Origin: Capra hircus
Lineage: Eukaryota; Chordata; Mammalia; Artiodactyla; Bovidae
Direction of reading: 5' to 3'
Length of the DNA: 64,000 nt
Assembly (NCBI RefSeq): GCF_001704415.2
Contig: NC_030827.1
Location: 41,668,271 to 41,732,270 of the forward strand
Part shown: one piece after another, positions 11,948 through 23,883 of the stretch
Layout of the letters: each line of letters begins with the position of its first letter
How positions within the stretch are numbered: the stretch's first letter is position 1
Made by a program: the position numbers and the translations under genes
The notes under the pieces: model-generated
Database searches by the model: none
Seen by the model: the letters and a program-made list of their open reading frames with translations, nothing else
What the model was told of the DNA's origin: nothing

Positions 11948-12654
11948 TATATACATATACATATGTTTATTTATTAAACATGTACATATACTAGTACATA
12001 TACACATTATAAAACATATATGTAAAAGCTAAAATTTTAAAATATACACTTAATATGAAGTGCTTAATACTTTAAAATCTTTTTCACCTTTACTAAAATA
12101 AATTATACACAGTGAATATTACTTTTAGTTAAAGCTATATAGTTAAATATACTCCAAGGGCTTCAAAAACTTGGCTTAACATTTTGGAATGTGATAATTC
12201 ACAAGTACGACTTTAAGTTCAAAATAAATGGATGTTGGTTTTAAAGTCTGCCATAGCTGAAGCTACCTCTCAAGGACAGGGAGACCCAAATGGAAACAGC
12301 ACATTAGTGGTAGCACGTAGTAAAAAGTATTTTTCATTTTGCAGCCTTATCTACCACTTTTGCAAAGGTTCTAGTTAAAATTTTGTGTTAATTTTCAACG
12401 TGGAGTTTTCTTTGCCAAGTTATCGGGAGGTACTGTTTTTTAAAATAATTTTTAACAGAAGTTTTGTAAAACTCTATGGAAGATTTAAAAAATAGAAAAT
12501 TTTGTTCTCAAGATTTCAAATATGTGCCTATGAAACTTTTTGTTGGCATATATAACATTTTGGCAAAGAAAGTAATAAGCATGGAAACATTTCCAAAAAT
12601 CCATTTTGAAAATGCTCTTTCTATAGCATGAATTTCTTTCAAGTAGTAGTTAGT
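11948..12654. other. No recognised feature
   Basis: AT-rich sequence with ATATAC-like simple tracts at 11946-12050. No gene or repeat could be assigned. Confidence 0.4.
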
Positions 12655-13335
12655 GCTTTGTTTTATTTTTAATTGGAGTATAATTGCTTTACAATGTTGT
12701 ATTAGTTTCTGCTGTACAAGGAAGTGAATCAGCTGTAAGTATACATATATACCCTCCCTCTTGAACCTCCCTCCTACCCCACTCCCCATCCCGCCCCCCT
12801 GCCCAGGTCAAGAAAGAACTGAGCTGAGCTCCCTCTGCTATACAGCAGCTTCCCACTAGCTGTCTACTTCACACATGGTAGTGACCCCCTCCAGGGTTCT
12901 TGCCTGGAGAATCCCAGGGACGGGGGAGCCTGGTGGGCTGCTGTCTTTGGGGTCGCACAGTGTCGGACACGACTGCAGCGACTTAGCAGCAGCAGCAGTG
13001 TATATATGTCAATCCTACTCTCCCGATTCGTCTCATATCCCCTTTCCCCGCTGTGTTCCCATGCCAGTTTTCTACGTCTTTGTCTCTACTCCTACCCTGC
13101 AAACAGGTTCATTTGTACCATCTTTCTAGGTACCATACATATGTGTTAATATACCATATTTGCTTTTCTCTTACTTCACTCACTATGACAGGCTCTAGGT
13201 CCATCCATATCACTACAAATGACCCAATTTCATTCCTTTTTATGGCTGAGTAACATTCCATTGTATATATATACCACACCTTCTCTATCCATTCATCTGT
13301 CGATGGACATTTGGGTTGCTTCCTAATACTTCCTT
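12655..13335 (-). mobile_element. L1 LINE (ruminant type) 3' region, antisense
   Basis: Reverse of L1 3' UTR and flank: taattggagtataattgctt, caatgttgtattagtttctg, then tatggctgagtaacattcca and ccattcatctgtcgatggac. A Bov-A SINE at 12884-12998 interrupts it. Confidence 0.82.
12884..12998 (+). mobile_element. Bov-A type SINE (headless)
   Basis: Reads gggttcttgcctggagaatc to cgacttagcagcagcagcag with no tRNA head. The L1 text reads continuously across it (acatggtagtg before, tgtatatatg after), showing it was inserted into the L1. Confidence 0.85.
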
Positions 13336-13399
13336 GTTCATTCTTTCAATATCATCTTTACCTTGGAAAGACAGATTATGTGTGTGTGTGCTTGCAGAA

Positions 13400-13790
13400 A
13401 TAGCCTCCAGGAAGCATGCCATTGAAAACTACTTGTTCATAGATAAAGTGGGCAAATTTGAAACAACTGTCTTTTTTGTAGAAGGAAAATACTGCACAGC
13501 CATCTTGAAAGCTGGATTACTCTAAATGCTTTGCCTCAAGATAAACATCAGACCTCTACAGAGTAAAATACTTCCACGGTCATTCCCCATCTTAGTACAG
13601 AGAAGAATAACAATTCCGCTACTTTTAAAAGTCGTCTTTTTACAAAATTAACCAAACTGATGACATTCTTTAGCATTTTTGGCACTTCTGACTTTAGCTT
13701 CTTTGCTGTCTCAACTTTCCTAGGACCAATGCAGTGAATCACTTTCATGTTCTGGCCTATTTTTATAACCTTACCCTGAATTTAAAATTT
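13400..13790 (-). pseudogene. hAT-Charlie transposase relic (ZBED5/FAM200-like region)
   Basis: The minus-strand frame 13748-13548 encodes VIHCIGPRK, then VPKMLKNVISLVNFVKRRLL, then ELLFFSVLRWG. This order matches the hAT-Charlie transposase core in the ZBED/FAM200/EPM2AIP1 lineage (HCI-HR, VVNFIK, LLFHTEVRWLSRG). Upstream the same frame reads GKVIKIGQNMK. Downstream in another frame (13511-13430) are FKMAVQYF and NLPTLS, like the FKMKLQ and FPTLS segments of the same proteins. Frame shifts and a stop show it is dead. The N-terminal BED zinc finger and C-terminal dimerisation part are not seen. Confidence 0.65.
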
Positions 13791-13799
13791 GAATCAAAG

Positions 13800-15735
13800 C
13801 AGCTGTTACCTTATATAATTTCTCCACAAAGCATTATTTTAACTAAAGAAGTCATTGCCTTTTGAAAATATATCTTTTCTGGTACCTCTTTTCTTTAGTG
13901 ACTCATGAATAAGTAGGTGTCCTATCACATTACGGAAGCAGAACTAAGCAAATACCCTTATTTGGAACATGTGAGAATCAGCGATGCTTTATTTCCAGCC
14001 GCACAGGGAACTGCCACAAGGCAAACTGTTTCGTTAAAACTTCAGCAAGGTTTCTGTGCACCTTCCAGCAAAATTTGCTGACAAAATTGGGCATTTTATG
14101 GTACAGCTATATTGTTTTCCATATATTATTTTAGCTGTTTAAAAAACTGCATCAGTAAGAATGAATGTTTTCCTCATGGTGTGTAACTTTTTGCCGTAAG
14201 CAATTAAGTAAAAAGAAATTTCAAAGAGGCTCTTAAAATATTCAGTTTAGTAAAATTCTGGACTAGATTTAGCACTGCATAGTTTTTAAAATTGCTAAAA
14301 CATTTAACATTATTTGTATTCATGTGGTTGATATTTAGATTTCAAATATCTTGCTAATTATCATGGCCTTATACCATCATTAGGGATTATCTCAAGGCAC
14401 AATCTCTGCTTATGGTGAGGTTTTTCTTTAATAACAGAGCCTGGAAATTTGTATTTCACACAGTCTTTCAAAAGCTTCGACCTTTAATTTTTTTGTCTGA
14501 TTTCTTGTCAATCTGAATAGACTGTCATTGGTTTAACTTAAAACGTGGTTGAGCACATATCAGCAGTAAAGCAAGGGTCAACCCAGCCATTTTCTTATGG
14601 TTTGCTTGTACCTGCATTGATTATTTTTAATCTTCTTTTTTAGCCCCTTAAGAATTTAAGTTTATCTGTTCATTTGGTAAAGTTAATTTAAATCCAACAA
14701 AATACGTACTTTAATTCATAAGCCTACTTCTCTGAGTGAGCCTACATAAACTACAGATCCTTGAAATGAGTTAAAAGTGAATTAATCAATGAGCAGACCT
14801 TTGTGGGTCACAATCTCTTCCTTCAGGATATGTCACCTAACACACAGGACATGGGACCCTCCTAGAGTCTGACATACAGATTAAGGATACCAATGTCAAC
14901 TCATATCTAAAATATTAGCCAAGCTCAATTTCTTATTTTTTTTTTAAGATAAAAATATGTCCTGAGAGGTTAATATCTTTTCCCCTTCCCCCATGGATCT
15001 TCTCATCCCACCTGGATGACGAACTTTCTAGAGCAAAAACCAGTTCCAGTGACTACCACTGATGCCCTCTCTGCCTATTCTGCTGGGTCAGACAGGGACC
15101 TCCCAGCAATGCACATGCGGACTAAATAAAACCTTTGAGTCAGGGGAAACCCTCCAGATTTGCCGTGCAGTTTTACAGAGACCTGTACTTAATGGAGCTT
15201 GAGTTTTTAAAGACACCTACTTCCTCTTCCCCTGATAATAGTTCAGACCTCCTTCAGGGACATTTGTGAAAGTATATCTGTGTCCCCAAAGGTCAAAAGT
15301 TTCATAATAAATCCCAGCCCCATTTAAATGGACTAGCCTTCAAGTCCAGCTTAAGGGCACAGCAAATACACACTTCAGCTTGGGAAAAAGCCTAGCCCAC
15401 CATCTCCCTCTGCCATCCCCCAGACCTGGAAGCTCAAGAGATGTTATAAATGATAGAATCATTCTTTTTCTGGTGGGATAAGCCAGCTAATTAGACTATC
15501 ACTGATACCCCCGCCTCCAGCTGTGTGTGACCCAGAGGTACAAAAGACCCAGATACTCACACCTTTGGGTGTTGCTCTGTCCATTTCAACATTGGAAAGC
15601 CCCGTCATCCAAAATGCCACTAACAGTGACATCTCCACATCATTTATTTTAAATAGCATAACAACTCACACTCTCAAAATCTTTGGAGAAAGACGAAGAA
15701 GAATCTCACGAAGATATCTATGTAGCTTTTGAAAA
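13800..15735. other. No recognised feature
   Basis: About 1.9 kb with few long frames, a T-run at 14935-14946 and no familiar repeat. Parts may extend the Charlie-type element, but no inverted terminus was found. Confidence 0.4.
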
Positions 15736-15745
15736 CCCATGTTTT

Positions 15746-16070
15746 GTGCTGTGGGCTTAGTCACTTGGTCGTGTCTGACTCTTTGCAACCTCATGGACAG
15801 TAGCTCACCAGGCTCCTCTGTCCTTGGGGCTTCTCCAGGCAACAATACTGGAGTGAGTTGCCATGCCCTCCTCCAGGGGATCTTCCCGATGCAGGGATCG
15901 AACCCAGGTCTCCTGCATTGCAGGCCAATTCTTTACTATCTGAGCCAGCAGGGAAGCCCAAGAATACTGGAGTCCTATCCCTTCTCCAGGGCATCTTTCC
16001 AACCCAGGAATTGAGCCAGGGGCTCCTGCATTGCAGGCAGATTCTTTACCAGCCAAACTACCAGGGGAGC
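15746..16070 (-). mobile_element. Bov-tA SINE with duplicated tRNA-like head, antisense
   Basis: A full antisense Bov-tA ending ccagcagggaagccca (about 15960) continues directly into a second head unit: agaatactggagtc, cagggcatctttccaaccca, ending ccaggggagc. A perfect 10-bp target duplication cccatgtttt flanks the whole (15736-15745 and 16071-16080), so it moved as one unit. Confidence 0.88.
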
Positions 16071-16814
16071 CCCATGTTTTATCATAAATTGCAAAAAACA
16101 TACACTGCACATACACACGCATATGTGTCCTGATAATATCAGATTTTATTGTCCCCTACAAGCAGGCAGCAACCACTAGGTGGACCCCAAAACACAGGGA
16201 TTCAAGTCTTTGAACCTCTGGGTTTGGCAAACAGGTTAATTAGGGACATCTAAGCCAGGCCATGTGGTCATCTGTCTCCATTCCAGAAGACCAAAGAGGG
16301 ACAAGGGCTGAAACAGGTGCTGAAGCTTGGACAATCACCTTTAGAAAAAAAAAAAAAAAAAACCTCTTCAGGGCATCTGGTGCTCAAAATGAAAGAATAA
16401 AAATATTTATCACTTATTTAATATCTGGACCTAAAATGAAGTAGGAGTCAAAATTCTTGAAAATGGCCCCAGAGTGTCCAGAGAGAGAAGGATATGAAGT
16501 CAGGCTGGTAGCACTATGATCACACTAAGATGCTCCCAGCATTTCTTTCTCTTTCTGGTTTACAGTTACAACGATTCTCAAAAGTACAGCTAAGAGTTTC
16601 AAAGCGAGTGTCTCAAGTGGAATACTTGGGTTTTCCATCTCCCATGGTTGAAATCAGTCCCCCAGTAGCAGTTCTGATGGGGCTACCAAGAGAAGCAGGT
16701 TACTGGGCTGAAGTTAAAGAGCATCTCTGAATGGAGTTCTGCAACCTCTTTAAATCATAGAAAGCGGCTCTTTTAATGTAATCTCTCCCCTCATAAGAAC
16801 AGACCCAGGGAGGG
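16071..16814. other. No recognised feature apart from an A-run
   Basis: An 18-base A-run lies at 16345-16362. The rest has no recognised family. Confidence 0.45.
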
Positions 16815-16980
16815 GATATATATATATATATATAAAATTATGACTGATAGATATTAATCAGTATAATTATATAAATACATATTATTTTAATATATATTTA
16901 TATAACCATATAAGTAAAATTATATGTAAATATATAAATATAAATAATATATTTATATGCATATTATATATATTTATTCA
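16815..16980. repeat. (TA)n and AT-rich low-complexity tract
   Basis: Starts with about nine TA units (16816-16834) and continues as nearly pure A+T to about 16980. Confidence 0.9.
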
Positions 16981-16984
16981 CATT

Positions 16985-17048
16985 GTAGTGTGGCAGAGAC
17001 CACTACAACATTGTAAAGCAATTACCCTTCAATTTAAAAAAAAAAAGA
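16985..17048 (+). mobile_element. L1 3' terminus (ruminant type)
   Basis: Reads ctacaacattgtaaagcaat, then acccttcaattt and an A-rich tail ending about 17047: the usual last section of bovid L1. The AT-rich tract just upstream may be expanded from its 3' UTR. Confidence 0.65.
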
Positions 17049-17870
17049 ACAAACAAACCTTGAAAATATGCTCTGTAAGTGGCCCTGGAGTTACCTACAG
17101 GCTGTGATTGAGGGTGCACAAAGACGCTAGGCTTCTGAAGGAATCCACCCCATTGGCTTTGCCTGCTACTCACCCTCCCCTGAGGCTTTCTGATTCCAGA
17201 CTTGAGTTGGGCTGGGGACGGACAACTTCCGCCCACTATCTGTCACCAAGAGCTAAGCACGAGTAGGTTTATCAGATCAGCTACTTGTCTACTTGTAGGG
17301 GACAAGGGCTCTGAGTGTAGTGGGGAGGGGTTGCCCCGGGGGGAGCCAGGATGGGGCACCTCTTGGGGGCAGCACGAGGAGACCGGGCACCCAGAGGAGG
17401 GGAATGGTGCTTGAGTCACCCTCTGCTTAGGGATGGCTCAGATGTTCCCGTTCTAGAAGAGAGCTCTGAAGGCTGGAAACATCCTAACGGCGCAGCTGAG
17501 AAACCGGCACAGCCTAATAATAAGCTTGACTAAAGCTCCTTAGTGGCGTGCTTGATTTCAACCACAAGGTGGCAGGCGATGGCAGAGGATGGTCCACAGC
17601 CTTGCCCAGAAAGCATGTGGAAGACCTGAGGGGAAAGCTCAGTCCGATGGCCATCACTTACACACCGATGAAGCTGCTAAGAGTTAAACTCTTGTTGAGA
17701 AGGAAGGTTCTAGATGTAACTACCATCCGTTTAGAGAATGGATGTAGAAATATGCAGGAAAATGTGATTTTCAATTTGTATCTTACAACCAACAGTAAAG
17801 TGCAAAAAAAAAAAAAAAAAAAAAAAGAAATCTAATTTCATTGGTTACTATAGTGTTGAATAAAAAGTTC
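17049..17870. other. Unassigned sequence ending in a 23-base A-run
   Basis: The run of A at 17804-17826 follows non-repetitive sequence and could be the tail of an unidentified retroposed transcript. No polyadenylation signal, source gene or target duplication was recognised. A frame at 17548-17835 runs into the A-run and has no known domain. Confidence 0.35.
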
Positions 17871-17871
17871 T

Positions 17872-18005
17872 AGAATTTGAGTCAGAGGCCCTGAATTCTG
17901 GTCCTTGCTCTTGACCCCAGGAAACCTCCTCCCAGAACCTTAGTTTCCTGCTCGGTACAATGAGAAAATAGGACTTGGATGAAATCTGGGCTGCCTTCCA
18001 GAAAG
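17872..18005 (+). mobile_element. MIR-family SINE
   Basis: Core-like ccttagtttcctgctcggta, with ctgaattctggtccttgctc before it and cttggatgaaatctgggctgccttcc-type end after it. Confidence 0.55.
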
Positions 18006-18966
18006 TATGACATGAAATGAAACAGCACGTGGGGGAAGCAGGCAGAGAAGAATGAAGTGGGCATGAATGTAAGGGCCTTGCAACGCTCCATTGATGCCGC
18101 ATCCTTGGGGAATGGGCTGTTCCACTTGATGAAGTTTCCAGATAATTGAATTTTAAATGCTGAAACTTGTTTTCCTTTTAACCTTCCGTAATGGAAATCT
18201 CTCAGAAGTGTATTACACGCTTCTCTGGCTCCTTAAATGGCAAACTGAATGTAATTTAACCTTTCCTGAATGTTCTAGGTCATCAGGATGACTACCTCTT
18301 CCTATATATACAGTCTCCAATAGAGTACTGGGTGCCTATGGGCATATTCAGGTAGGCAGGAGGACCCTTGTGTGTAATGGCCCCAGAGACTACATTATAA
18401 AGCTATAATTGGCAATTCTTCCTTCTTGCAGTCTCCTACATCACTACCTGCAGTCATTTCTCCAAGTAACACCTTCTAGCAGCCTCCTGACACTCTGTTT
18501 AAAATCTGCTATAACCTAGAGAGAACTCGGGGTTGCCATGGGTAACCACAGTCTGAGCTTGTAACAACCCTAAATTTAATTTTACACACAATTTAAAGGC
18601 AGTGGTACTGAGCTGAAGGTTACCTGTGGCCAGGGCTGACATCCAGCTAGTCAGCCCAGGAGTAATTCTCCTGTCTCAGTTGGCCAATGGCCCTAAGCTC
18701 CCCAGGTCCTCCTACCAGCCCAGTACCCTGGCCCCTCTCTGTGGACCATGTATGTATCTCACACCCCAGTAACTCAAAGGTGCAGTCCGGCCCTGAGGGG
18801 CTCCAGGACCCTCTCCTGCAGGCACCAGCATCGTTTCCTACAGGCTGATACCCACACCATTACAGGTCACTCAGAGTTTGAATATTACCCTGATTTCCGG
18901 GCTGAAGATTACTCTTTTTCCCTGCTGCGCAAACTCCTAGAGTTTTAGGCTCTTCTCTGCCCTTTA
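18006..18966. other. No recognised feature
   Basis: No repeat family or domain-bearing frame identified. Confidence 0.4.
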
Positions 18967-19185
18967 AGGGCTTCCCTGGTGACTGAGAGGGTAAAGAATC
19001 CATCTGCAATGCCAGAGACCTGGGTTCGATCCCTGGGTTGGGAAGATCCCCTGGAGGAGGGCATGGCAACCCACTTCAGTATTCTTGCCTGGAGAATCCC
19101 CATGGACAGAGGAGCCTGGGGGGCTACAGTCCATGGGGGCGTTGCACAGAGTCAGACACGACCGAGCAACTAAGCACGCACACAG
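18967..19185 (+). mobile_element. Bov-tA SINE
   Basis: Complete: head gggcttccctggtgactgag, B box gggttcgatccctgg, body and end gtcagacacgaccgagcaac. Confidence 0.92.
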
Positions 19186-19295
19186 ATGCTGCCCTTCAAA
19201 CTCAAAGGCCTTTTCTTAGTTCAGACTGTGCCCTGGGTTCAGGTCGCCTGAGGCCAACCAGGAAGAATGTGAAAAGCTACCTTTGACTGAACAAC

Positions 19296-19485
19296 GACAT
19301 GTGCCAGAGGCCTATTCAGAACACCAAGTAAATCTTATCTCACCCACTAAATGACCCCGCTGGGGACAGCATCAGCCTCGCGTGGCTGAGGTCATTCGCC
19401 CACACGGCCAGCACGCGGGTCTAGAAGCCAGATCCGCCTCGCCCAGGCCCACCTGTTCTCTGCACTGTGCTGCCCTGCTCATATT
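19296..19485 (-). mobile_element. MIR SINE, antisense
   Basis: Reads as reversed MIR: taaatcttatctcacccact, tggctgaggtcattcgccca, cacggccagcacgcgggtct. CpG-rich for its age. Confidence 0.55.
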
Positions 19486-20398
19486 CACTCATGTACCAAA
19501 CAGTCCAGTTGAGTTTGATACCCTGAAAAAATACATTTTCAGTGGAACATGGGCCCTTCTTTTCAGAAAAGGCTACTTGTTTTTGTTTTGGTGTGTGGGT
19601 TGTATTTTAATTAATTCCACATCTTGTTACCAATTTGGAACAATCTGTCCTCAGGGAACAGATCTGGTTTACTTATAGAAAGCTAGGGGAGGGAGGGATG
19701 GTGGAGGGGAGGGACTGGGGTTACAAAGTATTCCTTGTAGGAAATAATGCAAAAAAATCTTCCCAGTTCTCCCTTCACCAAAAAGATATAAATAGAACAT
19801 TCCAGAAAACCTCATCTTCCCCAGAGTAGGTATGATAGACTTGCAAACAAAAGCTTTCCTCCATGTGTTCACCAGCCATGCCTGCAAGATGCGGCATGTG
19901 ACAGCACCCACTACTGGTACCCCTCCCCACCTCAGAAAGTTCTCAAGAAGTTCACTCCACTGTGAATCAAAAGAATGAGGGGTTCCCAGAGCTACTCGGG
20001 GAGCCTGGAAGCAAACTGCAGACCTTGGGAGTGTCAGTCAGGGAGAGAGCAGAATGGGGTCTGAGGTTTGGGGATAAGTTTGGGACGCTCTCAGGTTGAG
20101 CTCTGAAAATGGTTCTAGGGGTGCAGATGGGTGTCAGACCCATGGCCGTGAATCCTCTGCTCTTCCTGCAGGGATGATCTTTCCAAACTAACCCTAAGCT
20201 AATTTTTAAAATAAGCCAACCATGAGCTCATCTTCTACATTTTGCACCTGCTCCTCCCACACTTAACCCACACACGATTTTCAGAGTGTCCTCTTCCAAA
20301 AACAACCACAATGCTCTAAAGTTTCCAGAGTGACCTTGTCAGGGAGGAAATTGTTTGAATAACTGACCAGCCGTAGGTGACAGGGTCGAAATATCACG
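19486..20398. other. No recognised feature
   Basis: A G-rich stretch lies at 19680-19720 (gggagggagggatgg). Nothing else was assignable. Confidence 0.4.
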
Positions 20399-20917
20399 TG
20401 CGTTAGTTTGCTAGAGCTGTCACAGAAAAGCACCACAAACCAAGTAGCCAAAGCAACAGAAATTTGTCTTTTAGTTCTGGCACTAGAAGTCCAAGATCAA
20501 GGTGCTGGCAGAGCTACACTCCCTCTGAGTATGGGAGAAATATCTGTTCCAGGTCCCTCTCTTGTTGTTGTTGTTCAGTCACTAAGTACTGTCCAACCCT
20601 TTATGACCCCACAGACCCTATAGAACTTCTTAACTTCTGGTAGATCCTTGTCTTGTGGCAGCCTGACCCCAGCCTCCACATGGCATTCTCCTTGTGTGCG
20701 TGTCTGTGTCCCCAGATCTGCCTTTTATATAAGGATGCTAGTCATACTGGACCAGGGACCAACCCTATTCCCATAGGGCCTCATCTTCACTAAATACATC
20801 TGCAGCAACCCTACTTCCAAATAAAGCCACATTCTCAGGTACTGGGTGGATAGGAGGATAGGTGAACTTGCAAAAGGTGAATCCGGAGGGGCATGACACA
20901 TAATTCAACCCAAAACA
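20399..20917 (-). mobile_element. MLT1-type MaLR LTR, antisense
   Basis: Starts tgcgttagtttgctagagct and ends aattcaacccaaaaca, with ccaagatcaaggtgctggca, ataaggatgctagtcatact and ccaaataaagccacattctc between. These are the sections of MLT1A/B read backwards. A short BovB end at 20562-20623 interrupts it. Confidence 0.78.
20562..20623 (-). mobile_element. BovB 3' terminal fragment, antisense, about 60 bp
   Basis: ttgttgttgttgttcagtca followed by ctaagtactgtccaaccctt and gaccccacag. It is the extreme 3' end only and lies within the MLT1 LTR. Confidence 0.7.
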
Positions 20918-21576
20918 TCATCTAAGGGATTTTTGAATTCAACATCAAATTCAAGAGAAGGGGCAGAATGGCTTGCCCCAAAAGCGTGCCTCTTATTATA
21001 ATTCCAAGTGACAATCCAACTTGTCATGTTAGTGGGGGGATGGGGAAATTAGCGTGTTGACACCTGAAATCTGTTGCTTACAAGTAATGGTGAATATACA
21101 GTCACTGAGGGGGCTGTCTGCAGAGGGGGAGAGAGGTACACTGGGCTTTCTGCAGAACCAAATTCCCACTTACCACTTTTCTAGGACAAAACCTACATAG
21201 GTATGTGGGAAAATCTGGTGTTGAAGCAAACAGTTAAGTTACAAAGAGTGAAAAAGGGTATCTTGAGAACATTCAAAACACTTCCAGCTCCTTGACACTT
21301 AATCTCAAAGTGCTTCTAGTCCTCAAGTTCAGGCTAGATGTAAGTTTGCCAAAGGAAGTTTATATGAAAATTGAGTTCCTTACATAAGAGATGGTAGGGG
21401 AGAACAGGGGGTGGCTTCTGTTTTCCTTGTCTATTTGGGTAAGTGAAAGCCTTAGCGTTTGTTCTTGTCACTTACCGCCCTTTTGTCTATGATTATGTCG
21501 AGGAGGTACTTTGTGAAGCTGTAAACCATCCATGAAATTGAGCACCAGACGGCATAACAAGGACCCGAGATTTGAG
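20918..21576. other. No recognised feature
   Basis: No repeat, gene-like frame or unusual composition noticed. Confidence 0.4.
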
Positions 21577-22040
21577 GTGGTATAGGACAGGGCTCAAGAG
21601 CACAGACTGTGCCGGCGGCTAGGCTGACGTTCAGGCTGTGGTGGCGGCTAGGCTCAAGTTCACAGTTGGTTCTGCCTCTTTCTCAGGTGACCTTGTGTAA
21701 GCCGAATGCCCTGTCTGTGGTAAAGGCTCTCATCTAAAGCTGTGCCTTACAGAGTTGGGCTCCTGTTCATGCTCAGCCACTTCAGACCCTTTGCAAGCCT
21801 ATGAACTGTAGCCCGCCAGGCTCCTCTGTCCATGGAATTCTCCAGGCAAGAATATTGGATTGGGTTGCCATTTCCTTCTCCAAGTGATCTTCCTAACCCA
21901 GGGACCAAACCCTGGTCTCCTGCATTGCAGGCAGATTCTTTACCATCTGAGCCACCGGGTAAGCCCTTATACAGAGTTGTAGTAGATATTAAATGACAGT
22001 GGCAGTAGAGAGTCCCTAGAGCCATAACTCTTCAATAAAT
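21577..22040 (+). mobile_element. MIR SINE, split by a Bov-tA
   Basis: The 5' half has caagagcacagactgtgcc and tctcaggtgaccttgtgtaa; the 3' half resumes after the insertion with gtagtagatattaaatgaca and ends cttcaataaatgg. The 5' half carries a local duplication of ggcggctaggct (21614 and 21643). Confidence 0.65.
21758..21970 (-). mobile_element. Bov-tA SINE, antisense
   Basis: Complete in reverse order, ending tctgagccaccgggtaagcc. The target duplication acagagttg is at 21749-21757 and 21971-21979, within the MIR. Confidence 0.92.
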
Positions 22041-22049
22041 GGTTTTTGC

Positions 22050-23315
22050 TATAATTCATGCTAGTAAAGTAATGCTCAAAATTCTCCAAGCCAGGCTTCA
22101 GCAATACGTGAACTGTGAACTTACAGATGTTCAAGCTGGTTTTAGAAAAGGCAGAGGAACCAGAGATCAAATTGCCAACATCTGCTGGATCATAAAAAAA
22201 GCAAGAGAGTTTCAGAAAAACATCTATTTCTGCTTTATTGACTATGCCAAAGCCTTTGACTGTGTGGATCCCAATAAACTGTGGAAAATTCTGAAAGAGA
22301 TGGGAATACCAGACCACCTGACCTGCCTCTTGAGAAACCTATATATATGCAAGTCAGGAAGCAACAGTTAGAACTGGACATGGAACAACAGACTGGTTCC
22401 AAATAGGAAAAGGAGTACGTCAAGGCTGTATATTGTCACCCTGCTTATTTAACTTATATGCAGAGTACATCATGAGAAATGCTGGGCTGGAAGAAACACA
22501 AGCTGGTATCAAGATTGCCAGGTGAAATATCAATAACCTCAGATATGCAGATGATACCACCCTTATGGCAGAAAGTGAAGAGGAACTCAAATGCCTCTTG
22601 ATGAAAGTGAAAGAGGAGAGTGAAAAAGTTGGCTTAAAGCTCAACATTCAGAAAACGAAGATCATGGCATCTGGTCCCATCACTTCATGGGAAATAGATG
22701 GGAAACAGTGGAAATAGTGTCAGACTTTATTTTGGGGGGACTCCAAAATCACTGCAGATGTTGACTGCAGCCATGAAATGAAAAGACGCTTAGTCCTTGG
22801 AAGAAAAGTTATGACCAACCTAGATAGCATATTCAAAAGCAGAGACATTACTTTGCCAACAAAGGTCCATCTAGTCAAGGCTATGGTTTTTCCTGTGGTC
22901 ATGTATGGATGTGAGAGTTGGACTGTGAAGAAAGCTGAGCACCGAAGAATTGATGCTTTTGAACTGTGGTGTTGGAGAAGACTCCTGAGAGTCCCTTGGA
23001 CTGCAAGGAGATCCAACCAGTCCATTCTAAAAGAGATCAGCCCTGGGTGTTCTTTGGAAGGAATGATGCTAAAGCTGAAACTCCAGTACTTTGGCCACCT
23101 CATGCGAAGAGCTGACTTCGATGCTGGGAGGGATTGGGGGCAGGAGGAGAAGGGGCCGACAGAGGATGAGTTGGCTGGATGGCATCACTAACACGATAGA
23201 CATGAGTCTGAGTGAACTCTTGGAGTTGGTGATGGACAGGGAGGCCTGGCGTGCTGCGATTCATGGGGTCTCAAAGAGTCGGACACGACTGAGCGACTGA
23301 ACTGAACTGAACTGA
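22050..23315 (+). mobile_element. BovB LINE, 3' 1.27 kb (reverse transcriptase half)
   Basis: Encodes the C-terminal RT part in broken frames. Segments are QARLQQY-VNCELTDVQAGFRK, the aspartate-bearing FIDYAKAFDCVD, YADD at 22544-22555, then ITLPTKVHLVKAMVFPVV and ELWCWRRLLRVPWT. A frame shift near 22350, a TGA near 22523 and a shift near 22735 kill it. The 3' end has gactgaactgaactgaactg tail units. The endonuclease half is missing. Of the copies here it keeps the best RT motifs. Confidence 0.93.
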
Positions 23316-23883
23316 TGCCAGACAACTAAGGAGGCAATCCTGAAAAATGAACCCAGTCTTTTTCTCTCCTGTCTTGTGAATGTCCTGGTTGTTCTGGGCA
23401 CTGGGAGACCAGGACTACAGGAGCCCTTGTCTCATTGCCTGATTCCCTTTTATAATGTCTTGAAGACTAAGCAGAGGGTTTTGGCCTTCTCCTTCTTCCA
23501 CGCCTATAATTGAGGACCATCTTTGACCTAGCCCTTCATCACCTGGCCTACACAAAATAGCCCCTTAGAGAAGGGAATTTCAGAGCTGTGACTATTGCCT
23601 AGTGAGAAAGTTTTGTTTGGAGGATTTACTCCCTTAGCCATGGAAAATATTCAGAGCCCAGTAGTACACTGGCTGTTCCCTTAGTTCCTTTATTCTTGAT
23701 GCTCTGGCTTTTGGAGACTTGATCCTGGAGAGACTGGCCCTCCTATCCATCAGGGGCAGCTAATTCCTAGAGCTAGCAAACAACTCTCTTGAGGAGTGTG
23801 CCTTTGATATCAATAATACTAACCAACCAGTCCAGAGCCCAGATCCCAACTGTCTATTTTAACCAACTCTCACATATCATGCC
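23316..23883. other. No recognised feature
   Basis: No domain-bearing frame or familiar repeat. Confidence 0.4.

Noticed and set aside
13316..13525. 69-codon plus-strand frame preceded by an AG at a pyrimidine-poor site
   Set aside because: It is the antisense of the hAT-Charlie transposase relic and the adjoining L1.
15746..16070. Regular repeated units resembling an array
   Set aside because: Only two SINE-derived units; no CRISPR-type short repeats with unique spacers occur in the window.
18967..19040. tRNA-like A and B boxes in this and other Bov-tA copies
   Set aside because: They are SINE heads derived from a tRNA, lacking a complete cloverleaf acceptor pairing, and are not tRNA genes.
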